A program made the position numbers and the translations under genes. From Umezawaea tangerina (GTDB taxonomy: Bacteria > Actinomycetota > Actinomycetes > Mycobacteriales > Pseudonocardiaceae): a stretch of 64,000 bases of DNA. The notes under the pieces were generated by a model that did no database searches, was not told the DNA's origin, and saw nothing but the letters and a program-made list of their open reading frames with translations. The stretch spans positions 58,993 to 122,992 of the forward strand of contig NZ_PVTF01000024.1 in NCBI RefSeq assembly GCF_003002815.1, read 5' to 3'. How positions within the stretch are numbered: position 1 is the stretch's first letter; each line of letters opens with the position of its first letter. Shown piece by piece: positions 47,146 through 55,896 of the stretch.

Positions 47146-47177
47146 GGCGGACGTCCCCTGGCCCGGTGGTCACCGCG

Positions 47178-48560
47178 CTAGTCGACCGCGGGCAGCGTCA
47201 CGACGACCTCCAGCCCGCCGCCCTCGGGGCTCTCCAGCACGACCTCGCCGTCCACCCGCTCGACGATCCGCCGCACGATCGACAGCCCCAGCCCGGACCC
47301 GGACACGTTCTGGTGGGCCTGGCTCCGCCAGAACCGGTCGGTGGCGCGCTCCAGCTCGTCGGCCGCCAGCCCCGGCCCCTCGTCGCGCACCGAGATCCGC
47401 ACCCAGCCGTCGCGACGGCGGACGTCGACGTGCACGAGGGTGTCCTCGCGGGTGAACTTGAAGGCGTTGTCCAGCAGCGCGTCGAGGATCGCCTCGACGC
47501 CCCGCGGCGGTGCCAGGGCAGCCCCACCGCGTTCGCCGTCCAGCACGAGGTGCACGTTCTTGGCCACGGCGGCGGGCTGCCACGCGGACAGCCGTCCCGC
47601 GACGGCCCGGTCGACGTCGACCACCAGCGGGTCGACGGAGCTGGACTCGGCGCGCGCCATCGACAGCAGCTCGTCCAGGATCCGGTTGAGCCGGTCGGCC
47701 TCCGCGACCGCCGCCACCTGGTGCACCTCGGCCGACTCGTCGACGTGTCCCTCCAGATTGGACAGTCGCAGCTTGAGGGCGGTCAGCGGGTTGCGCAGCT
47801 GGTGCGAGGCGTCGGCGACGAACGCCCGCTGCGCGGCCAGCGCGTCGCCGACGTTGGCGGCCATCTGGTCGAACGACCGGCTGAGCTGGCGCAGCTCGGG
47901 CGGGCCGCTGGACGCCCCGACCGGCGTCACCGGTCTGCCCGACACCACCGCGGCCAGCAGCTTGCCGGTCGCGTCGTCGAGCCGCTCCACCGGTCGCAGG
48001 GTCCACCGGACCAGCGGCAGCGCGGCGAGGACGGCCAGCGACAGGGCGAGCGCGCTGCCGGTGAGCAGCACCGACCACCAGACCAGCACCTGGCCGCGGG
48101 CCTTGTCGGTGGGCGAGAACGTGACGACCGCGCCGCGCACCTCCCCGTCGACCAGCACGGGCTCGGCCAGCACCAGCTGCTCCTCGTCCCACGGCATCAG
48201 CACCGGCGGCGCCGAGGGCAGCCGCCCGACCAGCGCGCCGGTGATCATCTCCGACACGCCGTCCGCGTCGAGGTCCACGTCCGCCCGCGAGGCGGCCTTG
48301 ACCTGGCGTTCGCGGTCGAGCAGGACGACCGTGATCCCGTAGACCTCGTCGTAGCGCTGAAGGGCCGGGACGAGCAGCTCGGGCCGTCCGTCGATCAGCG
48401 GCCGCTGGGCGACCGAGGCGAACCTGCTGGTGTCGGTGAGCCGGTCCAGGAACAGCTCCTGCTGCTCGGCCGCGGCCACCCCCCGCCCGAGCGGCCCGCC
48501 GAGCCCGACCAGCACCAGCACGACCAGTGCCAGCACGATGCCGAGGAGCCGTGAGCGCAC
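47178..48560 (-). CDS. Two-component sensor histidine kinase
   Basis: This 460-residue protein has a membrane helix near the N-terminus (LLGIVLALVVLVLVGLGG), an extracytoplasmic sensor of about 130 residues, and a second helix (SVLLTGSALALSLAVLAALPLV). A HAMP segment, a HisKA H box ADASHQLRNPLTALKLRLSN, the N box DALLDNAFKF and G boxes DEGPGL and GSGLGLSIV follow. It begins one base after the response-regulator stop, so the two are one unit. The signal may come via the TAXI lipoprotein encoded convergently 32 bases away. Confidence 0.93.
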   Translation of the reverse strand: MRSRLLGIVLALVVLVLVGLGGPLGRGVAAAEQQELFLDRLTDTSRFASVAQRPLIDGRPELLVPALQRYDEVYGITVVLLDRERQVKAASRADVDLDADGVSEMITGALVGRLPSAPPVLMPWDEEQLVLAEPVLVDGEVRGAVVTFSPTDKARGQVLVWWSVLLTGSALALSLAVLAALPLVRWTLRPVERLDDATGKLLAAVVSGRPVTPVGASSGPPELRQLSRSFDQMAANVGDALAAQRAFVADASHQLRNPLTALKLRLSNLEGHVDESAEVHQVAAVAEADRLNRILDELLSMARAESSSVDPLVVDVDRAVAGRLSAWQPAAVAKNVHLVLDGERGGAALAPPRGVEAILDALLDNAFKFTREDTLVHVDVRRRDGWVRISVRDEGPGLAADELERATDRFWRSQAHQNVSGSGLGLSIVRRIVERVDGEVVLESPEGGGLEVVVTLPAVD

Positions 48561-48561
48561 G

Positions 48562-49254
48562 TCAGCCGTCGCCCGGTTCGGCGGTGGGCGTGCCCAGCCG
48601 GTAGCCGACACCGCGGACGGTCTCCAGCAGCCACGGGCGGCCGAGCTTGGTCCGCAGGGTCGCGACGTGGACGTCCAGCGTCCGGTTGGCGCCCGACCAG
48701 GTGCGCCCCCAGATCTCGGCCAGGATGCGCTCGCGGGTGCAGACCGCGCCGCCCGCCGCGACGACCAGCGCCAACACCTGGAACTCCTTGCGCGACAGCG
48801 CGACGGACGCGCCCGCGACCGTCACCTCGTGCCGCGCCAGGTCGACCCGGACGTCGCCGATCGTGAACACCTCGGTTCCGGTACCGCCGAGGCCCACCGG
48901 GTCGCCGCGGCGCCTGCGCACCGCGTGCACCCGCGCCACCAGCTCACCCACGTCGTAGGGCTTCACCAGGTAGTCGTCCGCGCCGGCGTGCAGCCCCAGG
49001 ATCCGGTCGTCGATCTCGCCGCGCGCGGACACCACGATGATCGCCACGTCGCTCGCCGCGCGGATGCTCCGGCACAGCGTCACACCGTCCACATCGGGCA
49101 GACCGAGATCGAGCAAGACGACATCCACCCCTAACAATCTGTCTAAAGTACCCCTACCGGTAGCTTGACGATCTACCGTGAACCCACGTCGCGTCAGCGC
49201 CGGGACCAGCGCTTCTGCGACACGGTCGTCGTCCTCGACGAGCAGCACACGCAC
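48562..49254 (-). CDS. OmpR-family response regulator
   Basis: 230 residues. The receiver domain has the phosphoacceptor Asp49 (VVLLDLGLP), the acidic pocket EDDD at 7-10 and the switch Lys in YLVKPYD. The C-terminal winged helix has ALSRKEFQVLALVV and VDVHVATLRTKLG with VRGVGYRL. It is the first gene of the pair and is divergent from gluA, so glu genes or the TAXI gene are candidate targets. Confidence 0.94.
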   Translation of the reverse strand: MRVLLVEDDDRVAEALVPALTRRGFTVDRQATGRGTLDRLLGVDVVLLDLGLPDVDGVTLCRSIRAASDVAIIVVSARGEIDDRILGLHAGADDYLVKPYDVGELVARVHAVRRRRGDPVGLGGTGTEVFTIGDVRVDLARHEVTVAGASVALSRKEFQVLALVVAAGGAVCTRERILAEIWGRTWSGANRTLDVHVATLRTKLGRPWLLETVRGVGYRLGTPTAEPGDG

Positions 49255-49323
49255 TGTGGTCCCTTTCGGGTAGGGGTCGCCGACCTGTGACAGAGTTGAG
49301 ACCCTAAGTCTTGCTCAATGTCG

Positions 49324-49353
49324 TGGACTGGTGTGGTGGCGCACACCTAGGTT
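49324..49353 (+). promoter_or_regulatory. Candidate gluABCD promoter
   Basis: TGGACT (49324-49329), 18 bases, TAGGTT (49348-49353). This puts the start of transcription about 30 bases before gluA, whose ATG has GGAGG five bases upstream. Confidence 0.45.
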
Positions 49354-49389
49354 TTGCCCAGCGCTGACAATTGCCAGTTGGAGGATTCG

Positions 49390-50145
49390 ATGACCGCCCC
49401 CACCACCGCACCGCCGATGATCAAAATGGCGGGCGTGGACAAGTTCTTCGGCCCTCTGCACGTTCTGAAGAACGTCAACCTGGAGGTGCCCAAGGGCCAG
49501 GTGGTCGTCGTGCTCGGCCCCTCGGGCTCCGGCAAGTCGACGCTGTGCCGCACCATCAACCGCCTCGAGCCCATCGACTCCGGCACGATCGAGGTCGACG
49601 GCCAGCCGCTGCCCGCCGAGGGCAAGGAGCTCGCCCGGCTCCGCGCGGACGTGGGCATGGTGTTCCAGTCGTTCAACCTGTTCGCGCACAAGAGCATCGT
49701 CGACAACGTGCTGCTCGCGCCGGTGAAGGTGCGCAAGGTCCCGCAGAACGAGGCGCTCGAGCACGCGACGGAGCTGCTGGAGCGGGTCGGCATCGCGAAC
49801 CAGGCAGGGAAGTACCCCGCCCAGCTGTCGGGCGGGCAGCAGCAGCGCGCCGCGATCGCGCGTGCGCTGGCCATGCGGCCCAAGGTCATGCTGTTCGACG
49901 AGCCGACCTCCGCGCTGGACCCGGAGATGGTCCAGGAGGTGCTGGACGTCATGACGACGCTGGCCAAGGAAGGCATGACGATGCTCGTCGTCACCCACGA
50001 GATGGGTTTCGCCCGCAAAGCCGCGGACCGCGTCATCTTCATGGCCGACGGGGAGATCGTGGAGGACTCCACCCCGAAGGAGTTCTTCTCCGCCCCGAAG
50101 TCCAACCGCGCGAAGGACTTCCTTGGCAAGATCCTGACCCACTGA
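49390..50145 (+). CDS. gluA: Glutamate ABC transporter ATPase
   Basis: This 251-residue amino-acid ABC ATPase has Walker [11 protein letters not shown]-loop VFQSFNLF, signature LSGGQQQR, Walker [13 protein letters not shown] and H-loop VTHEMGF. It powers uptake through GluCD with binding protein GluB. ATG 49390 has GGAGG five bases upstream. gluABCD in this order, close to miaB, is conserved in other actinobacteria such as Corynebacterium. Confidence 0.93.
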   Translation: MTAPTTAPPMIKMAGVDKFFGPLHVLKNVNLEVPKGQVVVVLGPSGSGKSTLCRTINRLEPIDSGTIEVDGQPLPAEGKELARLRADVGMVFQSFNLFAHKSIVDNVLLAPVKVRKVPQNEALEHATELLERVGIANQAGKYPAQLSGGQQQRAAIARALAMRPKVMLFDEPTSALDPEMVQEVLDVMTTLAKEGMTMLVVTHEMGFARKAADRVIFMADGEIVEDSTPKEFFSAPKSNRAKDFLGKILTH

Positions 50146-50207
50146 AGTCCCAGCACTCGCGACGCCCGACAGGCGTCGCCTGATCTACACAGAGCAGGAG
50201 AAGGACG

Positions 50208-51098
50208 ATGAGGGCTCGTACCCTTGCGGCGGTGCTGCTTGCCGGCGGCCTCGCGCTGACCGCATGCGGCAAGGAAGGCACCCCTGGAGACACGGGGGGC
50301 ACGGCCCCCTCGCAGGCTGTCGCATCCGACGTGAAGCTGGACGGCTCGCCGACGTTCGAGAAGATCAAGTCGCGCGGCCGCGTCGTCATCGGCGTCAAGG
50401 AGGACCAGCCCGGTCTGGGCTTCAAGGACCCGACGACGAACAAGTACAGCGGCTTCGACATCGAGATCGCCAAGCTGGTCGCCGCGAAGCTCGGCTTCGC
50501 CGAGGACAAGATCGACTACAAGGCGATCGCGTCCGCCGGTCGTGAGCAGGCCCTGATCAACGGCGACGTCGACTACTACGTCGGCACGTACACGATCAAC
50601 GCGGGCCGCAAGGAGAAGGTCGGCTTCGCGGGCCCGTACTACACCGCGGGCCAGGACCTGCTGGTGCGCAAGGACGACACGGCGATCACCGGCAAGGACG
50701 CCCTCAAGGGCAAGAAGGTCTGCTCCGTGACCGGCTCGACGCCGATCAAGAAGGTCAAGGAGGAGGGCCTGACGGAGCCGGAGAACATCACCGAGTTCCA
50801 GAACTACTCGCAGTGCGTCTCCAAGCTGGCCGAGGGCTCGATCGACGCCGTCACGACGGACGACGCGATCCTCAAGGGCTACGCGGCGCAGGAGCCGGAC
50901 AAGTTCAAGGTCGTCGGCAAGCCGTTCTCGAACGAGCCCTACGGCATCGGTCTGTCCAAGGAGGACACCGTGCTGCGCGGCAAGCTCTTCGACATCCTCG
51001 AGGCGGCGCTGAAGGACGGCACGTGGCAGTCGATCTACGACTCCACGCTGGGCAAGTCGGGATCCGCGGCCACCAAGCCGTTGATCGAGCGCTACTGA
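50208..51098 (+). CDS. gluB: Glutamate-binding lipoprotein
   Basis: This 296-residue family 3 solute-binding lipoprotein has the lipobox LTACG (Cys20). It has two lobes: FEKIKSRGRVVIGVKEDQPGLGF begins the first, the central GREQALINGDVDYYVGTYTI and KKVCSVTGSTPIKK follow. It delivers glutamate or a related acidic amino acid to the permease. A strong hairpin follows the stop inside the operon, which may protect this mRNA segment and raise binding-protein output. Confidence 0.92.
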   Translation: MRARTLAAVLLAGGLALTACGKEGTPGDTGGTAPSQAVASDVKLDGSPTFEKIKSRGRVVIGVKEDQPGLGFKDPTTNKYSGFDIEIAKLVAAKLGFAEDKIDYKAIASAGREQALINGDVDYYVGTYTINAGRKEKVGFAGPYYTAGQDLLVRKDDTAITGKDALKGKKVCSVTGSTPIKKVKEEGLTEPENITEFQNYSQCVSKLAEGSIDAVTTDDAILKGYAAQEPDKFKVVGKPFSNEPYGIGLSKEDTVLRGKLFDILEAALKDGTWQSIYDSTLGKSGSAATKPLIERY

Positions 51099-51108
51099 CC
51101 CACGACGG

Positions 51109-51145
51109 TGGCCGGTGACCGCGCCTGAGGGCGGGTCACCGGCCA
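51109..51145 (+). promoter_or_regulatory. Intercistronic hairpin between gluB and gluC
   Basis: TGGCCGGTGACC pairs with GGTCACCGGCCA, and inside it CGCC pairs with GGCG around TGAG (16 pairs, one bulged G). It lies within the operon 10 bases after gluB. A partial terminator or an mRNA-stabilising stem would give more GluB than permease. Confidence 0.65.
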
Positions 51146-51179
51146 TCTCTCTACCCGAGCCCACCGGCAAGGAACCCCG

Positions 51180-51827
51180 ATGAGTCTCCTTTCCACCTAT
51201 TCCGGCCTCTTCCTGAGCGCGTTCGCCACCACGTTGAAGCTGTTCGCGTTCTCGGCGGTCGGATCCCTGCTGCTGGGGACGATCCTCGCGATGATGAGGG
51301 TCAGTCCCGTGCCGGTGTTCCGGGCAGCCGGGGCCACCTACGTCACGCTGGTCCGCAACACCCCGCTGACCCTGGTGTTCTTCTTCTTCACGTTCGCCTA
51401 CCCGCTGCTGAAGATCCTCAAGTTGGACTACGAGCAGGGTGCGATCGTGGCCCTGACCCTGTACACCTCCGCGTTCATCTGCGAGGTGGTCCGTTCGGGC
51501 ATCAACACCGTTCCGGTCGGCCAGGCCGAGGCGTCGCGAGCGCTCGGACTCACCTTCACGCAGATGCTCGGGAGCGTCGTGCTGCCGCAGGCCATGCGGT
51601 CGGTCGTCCCGCCGCTGGTGAGCACCCTGATCGCGTTGCTGAAGAACACGACCGTGTCGGCGGGCTTCTCCGTCGGCGACGCGGGCGCCATCCAGTCGAC
51701 GCTCTCCGAGGAGGGCGCGAACATGCTGGTCGGCCTGTCCTGGGTCGCGTTCTTCTTCGTGGTCCTGGTCCTGCCGCTGACCTTCCTGCAACGCAGCCTC
51801 GAGAAGCGCTGGAGCGTCGCCCGATGA
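51180..51827 (+). CDS. gluC: Glutamate ABC transporter permease
   Basis: This 215-residue His/Glu/Gln-type permease has about five membrane helices. The EAA loop that contacts the ATPase is visible as GQAEASRALGLTFTQMLGSVVLPQA. VRNTPLTLVFFF near the N-terminus is typical. It pairs with GluD, whose start overlaps its stop (ATGA). Confidence 0.92.
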   Translation: MSLLSTYSGLFLSAFATTLKLFAFSAVGSLLLGTILAMMRVSPVPVFRAAGATYVTLVRNTPLTLVFFFFTFAYPLLKILKLDYEQGAIVALTLYTSAFICEVVRSGINTVPVGQAEASRALGLTFTQMLGSVVLPQAMRSVVPPLVSTLIALLKNTTVSAGFSVGDAGAIQSTLSEEGANMLVGLSWVAFFFVVLVLPLTFLQRSLEKRWSVAR

Positions 51828-52696
51828 GCAACGTGCTGTTCGACGTACCCGGTCCCAAGGCCAGGCTGCGCCACCAGATCCTCGCCGTGGTCGGCGTCAT
51901 CGGCGTGGCGGGCATCGTCGGGTTCATCGGCTACCGCTTCTACGACAGCGGCCAGTTCGCCCCGAAGATGTGGGAGTGGCTGCAGTACACGACGATCCAG
52001 GAGCAGCTCGCCGAGCGGATCCTGGCCACGCTGAAGGCCTTCGCCCTCGGCGCCGTCATGGCCATGCTGTTCGGCGCGATCCTCGCGGCGGGCAAGCTCT
52101 CGGAGCACGCCATCTGGCGCGGACCGGCGACGGTCATCGTCGAGGTCTTCCGGGCCATCCCGCTGCTGATCATGATCTTCTTCTTCTACTTCGGCCTCCC
52201 CGCCATCGACATCAAGATGTCGCAGTTCACCGCGGTCGTCGTCGGTCTGACCCTGTACAACGGGTCGGTGCTCGCCGAGGTCTTCCGCGCGGGCATCATG
52301 TCGCTGCCGCGCGGGCAGACCGAGGCGGCATACGCGCTCGGCATGCGCAAGACCCAGGTGATGGTGCTGGTCCTGCTCCCGCAGGCCCTGCGGGTGATGC
52401 TGCCGACCATCGTCAGCCAGCTCGTCGTGCTGCTGAAGGACACCGCGCTCGGCTTCATCATCAACTACAAGGAACTGCTCGACTACGCGAAGTACCTCGG
52501 CGGCCAGGGCCAGTTCGGCAGGCCCCTGGTGCCGGTGACCCTCGTGGTGGCCGCGATCTACGTGACGATGTGCCTGCTGCTCACCTGGCTGGCCGTCACG
52601 CTGGAGAAGCGCAACCGCCGCGACAAGAAGCTCACCCCGATCGACACCAAGGCACTGGACGACGTGGCGATCCCGGCCGCCTCCCAGTCCATGTAG
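51824..52696 (+). CDS. gluD: Glutamate ABC transporter permease
   Basis: This 290-residue permease has a longer N-terminal helix (HQILAVVGVIGVAGIVGFIGY) and the EAA loop RGQTEAAYALGMRKTQVMVLVLLPQA. VFRAIPLLIMIFFFYFG and the conserved KDTALGFIINYKELL follow. The C-terminal tail is charged. It is the last gene of the operon; a terminator follows 111 bases later after a stretch of short repeats. Confidence 0.92.
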   Translation: MSNVLFDVPGPKARLRHQILAVVGVIGVAGIVGFIGYRFYDSGQFAPKMWEWLQYTTIQEQLAERILATLKAFALGAVMAMLFGAILAAGKLSEHAIWRGPATVIVEVFRAIPLLIMIFFFYFGLPAIDIKMSQFTAVVVGLTLYNGSVLAEVFRAGIMSLPRGQTEAAYALGMRKTQVMVLVLLPQALRVMLPTIVSQLVVLLKDTALGFIINYKELLDYAKYLGGQGQFGRPLVPVTLVVAAIYVTMCLLLTWLAVTLEKRNRRDKKLTPIDTKALDDVAIPAASQSM

Positions 52697-52736
52697 CGGT
52701 CTAGGCAGCGACCAGGGTCCATCGAGCGATCCGGGT

Positions 52737-52790
52737 CAGGCAAAGCCTGGCGCCGCGACACCTGGCGCTGTGACGGCTGGCGCTGTGAAG
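52737..52790. repeat. Short tandem repeats and REP-like unit after gluD
   Basis: The hairpin unit CAGGC-aaa-GCCTG (52737-52749) overlaps three 15-base tandem units at 52746-52760, 52761-52775 and 52776-52790 (CCTGGCGCCGCGACA, CCTGGCGCTGTGACG, GCTGGCGCTGTGAAG). The hairpin and its flanks nearly match the unit at 12008-12025. Confidence 0.65.
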
Positions 52791-52807
52791 CTTGGTGGTC
52801 AGTCCCG

Positions 52808-52843
52808 AAGGGGGCGCTCCCGGAACTCCGGGGGCGCCCCTTT
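52808..52843 (+). terminator. Terminator of gluABCD
   Basis: AAGGGGGCGCTCCCGG pairs with CCGGGGGCGCCCCTTT (16 pairs including two G-T wobbles), with AACT as loop and TTT at the end of the stem. Confidence 0.8.
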
Positions 52844-52902
52844 CGCGTACCGCTCCAGGTTCACCCGTGACCCGCACTCACCGGGCCGGCCGCACGTGCA
52901 AA

Positions 52903-52956
52903 GCAAGCCGCACGCACAGGGCAAGCCGCACCGACCAGGCAAGCGCGCTCACCGCA
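52903..52956. repeat. Three 18-bp tandem units in gluD/sdhB gap
   Basis: GCAAGCCGCACGCACAGG, GCAAGCCGCACCGACCAG and GCAAGCGCGCTCACCGCA follow each other at 52903, 52921 and 52939. The remainder to 53256 shows no gene that I can support: open frames there have no ribosome site and no family resemblance. Confidence 0.6.
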
Positions 52957-53256
52957 CCTGCCTGCTCACCGCGCTCACCGGACGAGCCGCACCAGCCCAC
53001 GAGCCTCGGTCACCTGGACCCGCGCATCCGGAACCCCTCATCTCAGGCCGGGGTCACCGGAAAGCCGCCCACCGGATGGACGACCGCGCCCTCGTCACCT
53101 CACGAGGACGAGCTGCCGTCGCATCCGCTGGACCCGTCACCATCGATACCCGCCATGACCTTCCCCTCCCACCTCGGTGCCGCCCACTGACCAACGTATC
53201 CAGATCCACGTGGTCATCCCATGGGCGATAGGCACACGATCGGGTGGAGAACCCGG

Positions 53257-54009
53257 TCAGGGCTGGCGGCGGAAGATCTTGTTGCCCAGCCAGACGATGG
53301 GGTCGTACTTGCGGTCGGCGACGCGCTCCTTCATCGGGATCAGGGCGTTGTCGGTGATCTTGATGTGCTCGGGGCACACCTCGGAGCAGCACTTGGTGAT
53401 GTTGCACAGCCCCAGCCCGTGCTGCTCCTGCGCCGCGTCGACCCGCCCGCCCTCGTCCAGCGGGTGCATCTCCAGCTCGGCGACCCGCATGAGGAACCGG
53501 GGGCCCGCGAAGGCCTCCTTGTTCTCCTCGTGGTCGCGGATCACGTGGCAGGTGTCCTGGCACAGGAAGCACTCGATGCACTTGCGGAACTCCTGCGAGC
53601 GCTCCACGTCGACCTGCTGCATCCGGTACTCGCCCGGCGCGAGCCCCTTCGGCGGCTTGAACGACGGGATCTCGCGGGCCTTGGTGTAGTTGAACGACAC
53701 GTCGGTCACGAGGTCGCGGATGATCGGGAACGTGCGCATGGGCGTGATCGTGATGGTCTCGCCCTCGGTGAACGTGGACATGCGGGTCATGCACAGCAGG
53801 CGCGGCCTGCCGTTGATCTCCGCCGAGCACGAGCCGCACTTGCCCGCCTTGCAGTTCCACCTCACGGCCAGGTCCCCGGCCTGGGTGGCCTGCAGGCGGT
53901 GGATGACGTCGAGGACGACCTCGCCCTCGTTCACCTCGACGGTGAAGTCCTCCAGCCCGCCTCCGTCGGCGTCCCCGCGCCAGACCCGGAAGTTCCCCTG
54001 GTAACCCAT
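53257..54009 (-). CDS. sdhB: Succinate dehydrogenase iron-sulfur subunit
   Basis: This 250-residue electron-transfer subunit has the [2Fe-2S] site CKAGKCGSC with a distal LLC, then [4Fe-4S]/[3Fe-4S] Cys in CIECFLCQDTC and CNITKCCSEVCPEHI. It passes electrons from the SdhA flavin to the membrane subunit and quinone. The sequence type matches the actinobacterial Sdh1 enzyme (Rv0247c-like). ATG 54009 follows the sdhA stop by one base. Confidence 0.92.
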   Translation of the reverse strand: MGYQGNFRVWRGDADGGGLEDFTVEVNEGEVVLDVIHRLQATQAGDLAVRWNCKAGKCGSCSAEINGRPRLLCMTRMSTFTEGETITITPMRTFPIIRDLVTDVSFNYTKAREIPSFKPPKGLAPGEYRMQQVDVERSQEFRKCIECFLCQDTCHVIRDHEENKEAFAGPRFLMRVAELEMHPLDEGGRVDAAQEQHGLGLCNITKCCSEVCPEHIKITDNALIPMKERVADRKYDPIVWLGNKIFRRQP

Positions 54010-54010
54010 G

Positions 54011-55885
54011 TCAGCTCCCCAACTCGTCACCGGTGAGGTACTTCTCCAGCTCGCCCCGGTCGAACAGCTCCAGCAGGTCCTCGCGGATCGGGATCTGCGC
54101 CTTGACCTCGACGTCCACTTCGGACGGTCCGGTCGTCCTGCACACCAGCAGCTTGCGCCGCCACTCCGGGTCCATGCCGGGGTAGTCGTCGCGGGTGTGG
54201 CCGCCGCGGCTCTCGGTGCGCAGCAGCGCGGCCTTGGCCACGCACTCGCTCACGACGAGCATGTTCCGCAGGTCCAGGGCGAGGTGCCAGCCGGGGTTGA
54301 ACTGCCGGTGGCCCTCGACGGTCAGCGTGCGGGCGCGGGCCTTCAGGCCCTCCAGCCGTTCCAGCGCCTGCTCGATCTCCTCGGCCTTGCGGATGATGCC
54401 GACGAGGTCGTTCATCGCCTGCTGGAGCTCCATGTGCAGGGTGTACGGGTTCTCCCCGCCCTCACCGGAGAACGGGGCCAGCGCGGTCGCCTGCGCCTCC
54501 GCCACGGCCGCCTCGGACGGCACCGGCCGCACCGGCAGCGCGCTCACGTAGTCCGACGCGCCCGTTCCCGCCCTGCGGCCGAAGACCAGCAGGTCCGACA
54601 GCGAGTTGCCGCCGAGCCGGTTGGAGCCGTGCATGCCGCCGGACACCTCGCCCGCCGCGAACAGGCCGGGCACCGACGAGGCGCCGGTGTCCGGATCGAC
54701 CTCCACGCCGCCCATGACGTAGTGGCAGGTCGGCCCGACCTCCATCGGCTGGGCGGTGATGTCGACGTCGGCCAGCTCCTTGAACTGGTGGTGCATCGAC
54801 GGCAGCCGACGGGTGATCTCCTCGGCGGGCAGCCGGGTCGACACGTCCAGGAAGACGCCGCCGTGCTCGGTGCCGCGCCCGGCCTTCACCTCGGAGTTGA
54901 TCGCGCGCGCCACCTCGTCGCGCGGCAGCAGCTCCGGTGGCCGCCGGTTGTTGTCGGCGTCGGTGTACCAGCGGTCGCCCTCGGCCTCGCTGTCGGCGTA
55001 CTTCTCCTTGAAGACCTCGGGGATGTAGTCGAACATGAACCGCTTGCCTTCGGAGTTCCGCAGCACACCGCCGTCGCCGCGGACCGACTCGGTGACCAGG
55101 ATGCCCTTCACGCTGGGCGGCCAGACCATGCCGGTCGGGTGGAACTGGATGAACTCCATGTTGATCAGCGAGGCACCCGCGCGCAGCGCCAGCGCGTGGC
55201 CGTCGCCGGTGTACTCCCAGGAGTTCGAGGTGACCTTGAACGACTTGCCGATGCCGCCGGTCGCCAGGATCACGGCGGGCGAGGTGAACAGCGCGAACCG
55301 GCCGGACTCGCGCCAGTAGCCGAACGCGCCGGCGATCCGGCCGTCCTCGACCAGCAGGTCGCTGACCGTGAACTCCTGGAACACCCTCAGCTTGGCCTCG
55401 TGGTCGCCGGTCTCGGCGTGGTCCTCCTGCTGGAGCGACACGATCTTCTGCTGGAGGGTGCGGATCAGCTCCAGGCCGGTGCGGTCGCCGACGTGCGCGA
55501 GCCGCGGGTACTCGTGGCCGCCGAAGTTGCGCTGGCTGACCCGGCCGTCTGCGGTGCGGTCGAACAGCGCGCCGTAGGTCTCCAGCTCCCAGACCCGGTC
55601 CGGGGCCTCCTTGGCGTGCAGCTCGGCCATCCGCCAGTTGTTGAGGAACTTGCCGCCGCGCATCGTGTCGCGGAAGTGGACCTGCCAGCTGTCGTTGGAG
55701 TTCACGTTGCCCATGGCCGCGGCGATGCCGCCCTCGGCCATGACCGTGTGCGCCTTGCCGAACAACGACTTGCAGAGCACCGCCGTGCGCATCCCGTGCT
55801 CGCGGGCCTCGATCGCGGCTCGCAGTCCGGCGCCTCCGGCACCGATGACGAGGACGTCGAAGGAGTGCCGTTCCAGCTCGGCCAA
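54011..55885 (-). CDS. sdhA: Succinate dehydrogenase flavoprotein subunit
   Basis: This 624-residue flavoprotein oxidises succinate to fumarate. The FAD motif VLVIGAGGAGLRAAIEA is near the start. The His that carries covalent FAD is in GKAHTVMAEGG (His46). EFIQFHPTGM and HGSNRLGGNSLSDLLVFGR are further family motifs. The start is TTG 55885 with AGGGAGC eight bases upstream; no ATG or GTG fits the family opening (LAELERHSFDVLV). Gene order is sdhC-sdhA-sdhB. Confidence 0.93.
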   Translation of the reverse strand: MAELERHSFDVLVIGAGGAGLRAAIEAREHGMRTAVLCKSLFGKAHTVMAEGGIAAAMGNVNSNDSWQVHFRDTMRGGKFLNNWRMAELHAKEAPDRVWELETYGALFDRTADGRVSQRNFGGHEYPRLAHVGDRTGLELIRTLQQKIVSLQQEDHAETGDHEAKLRVFQEFTVSDLLVEDGRIAGAFGYWRESGRFALFTSPAVILATGGIGKSFKVTSNSWEYTGDGHALALRAGASLINMEFIQFHPTGMVWPPSVKGILVTESVRGDGGVLRNSEGKRFMFDYIPEVFKEKYADSEAEGDRWYTDADNNRRPPELLPRDEVARAINSEVKAGRGTEHGGVFLDVSTRLPAEEITRRLPSMHHQFKELADVDITAQPMEVGPTCHYVMGGVEVDPDTGASSVPGLFAAGEVSGGMHGSNRLGGNSLSDLLVFGRRAGTGASDYVSALPVRPVPSEAAVAEAQATALAPFSGEGGENPYTLHMELQQAMNDLVGIIRKAEEIEQALERLEGLKARARTLTVEGHRQFNPGWHLALDLRNMLVVSECVAKAALLRTESRGGHTRDDYPGMDPEWRRKLLVCRTTGPSEVDVEVKAQIPIREDLLELFDRGELEKYLTGDELGS

Positions 55886-55896
55886 GGTTGTGCTCC

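Noticed and set aside
52770..53231. Possible 153-aa plus-strand gene after gluD
   Set aside because: It crosses the glu terminator and short tandem repeats and has no ribosome site or recognisable sequence.
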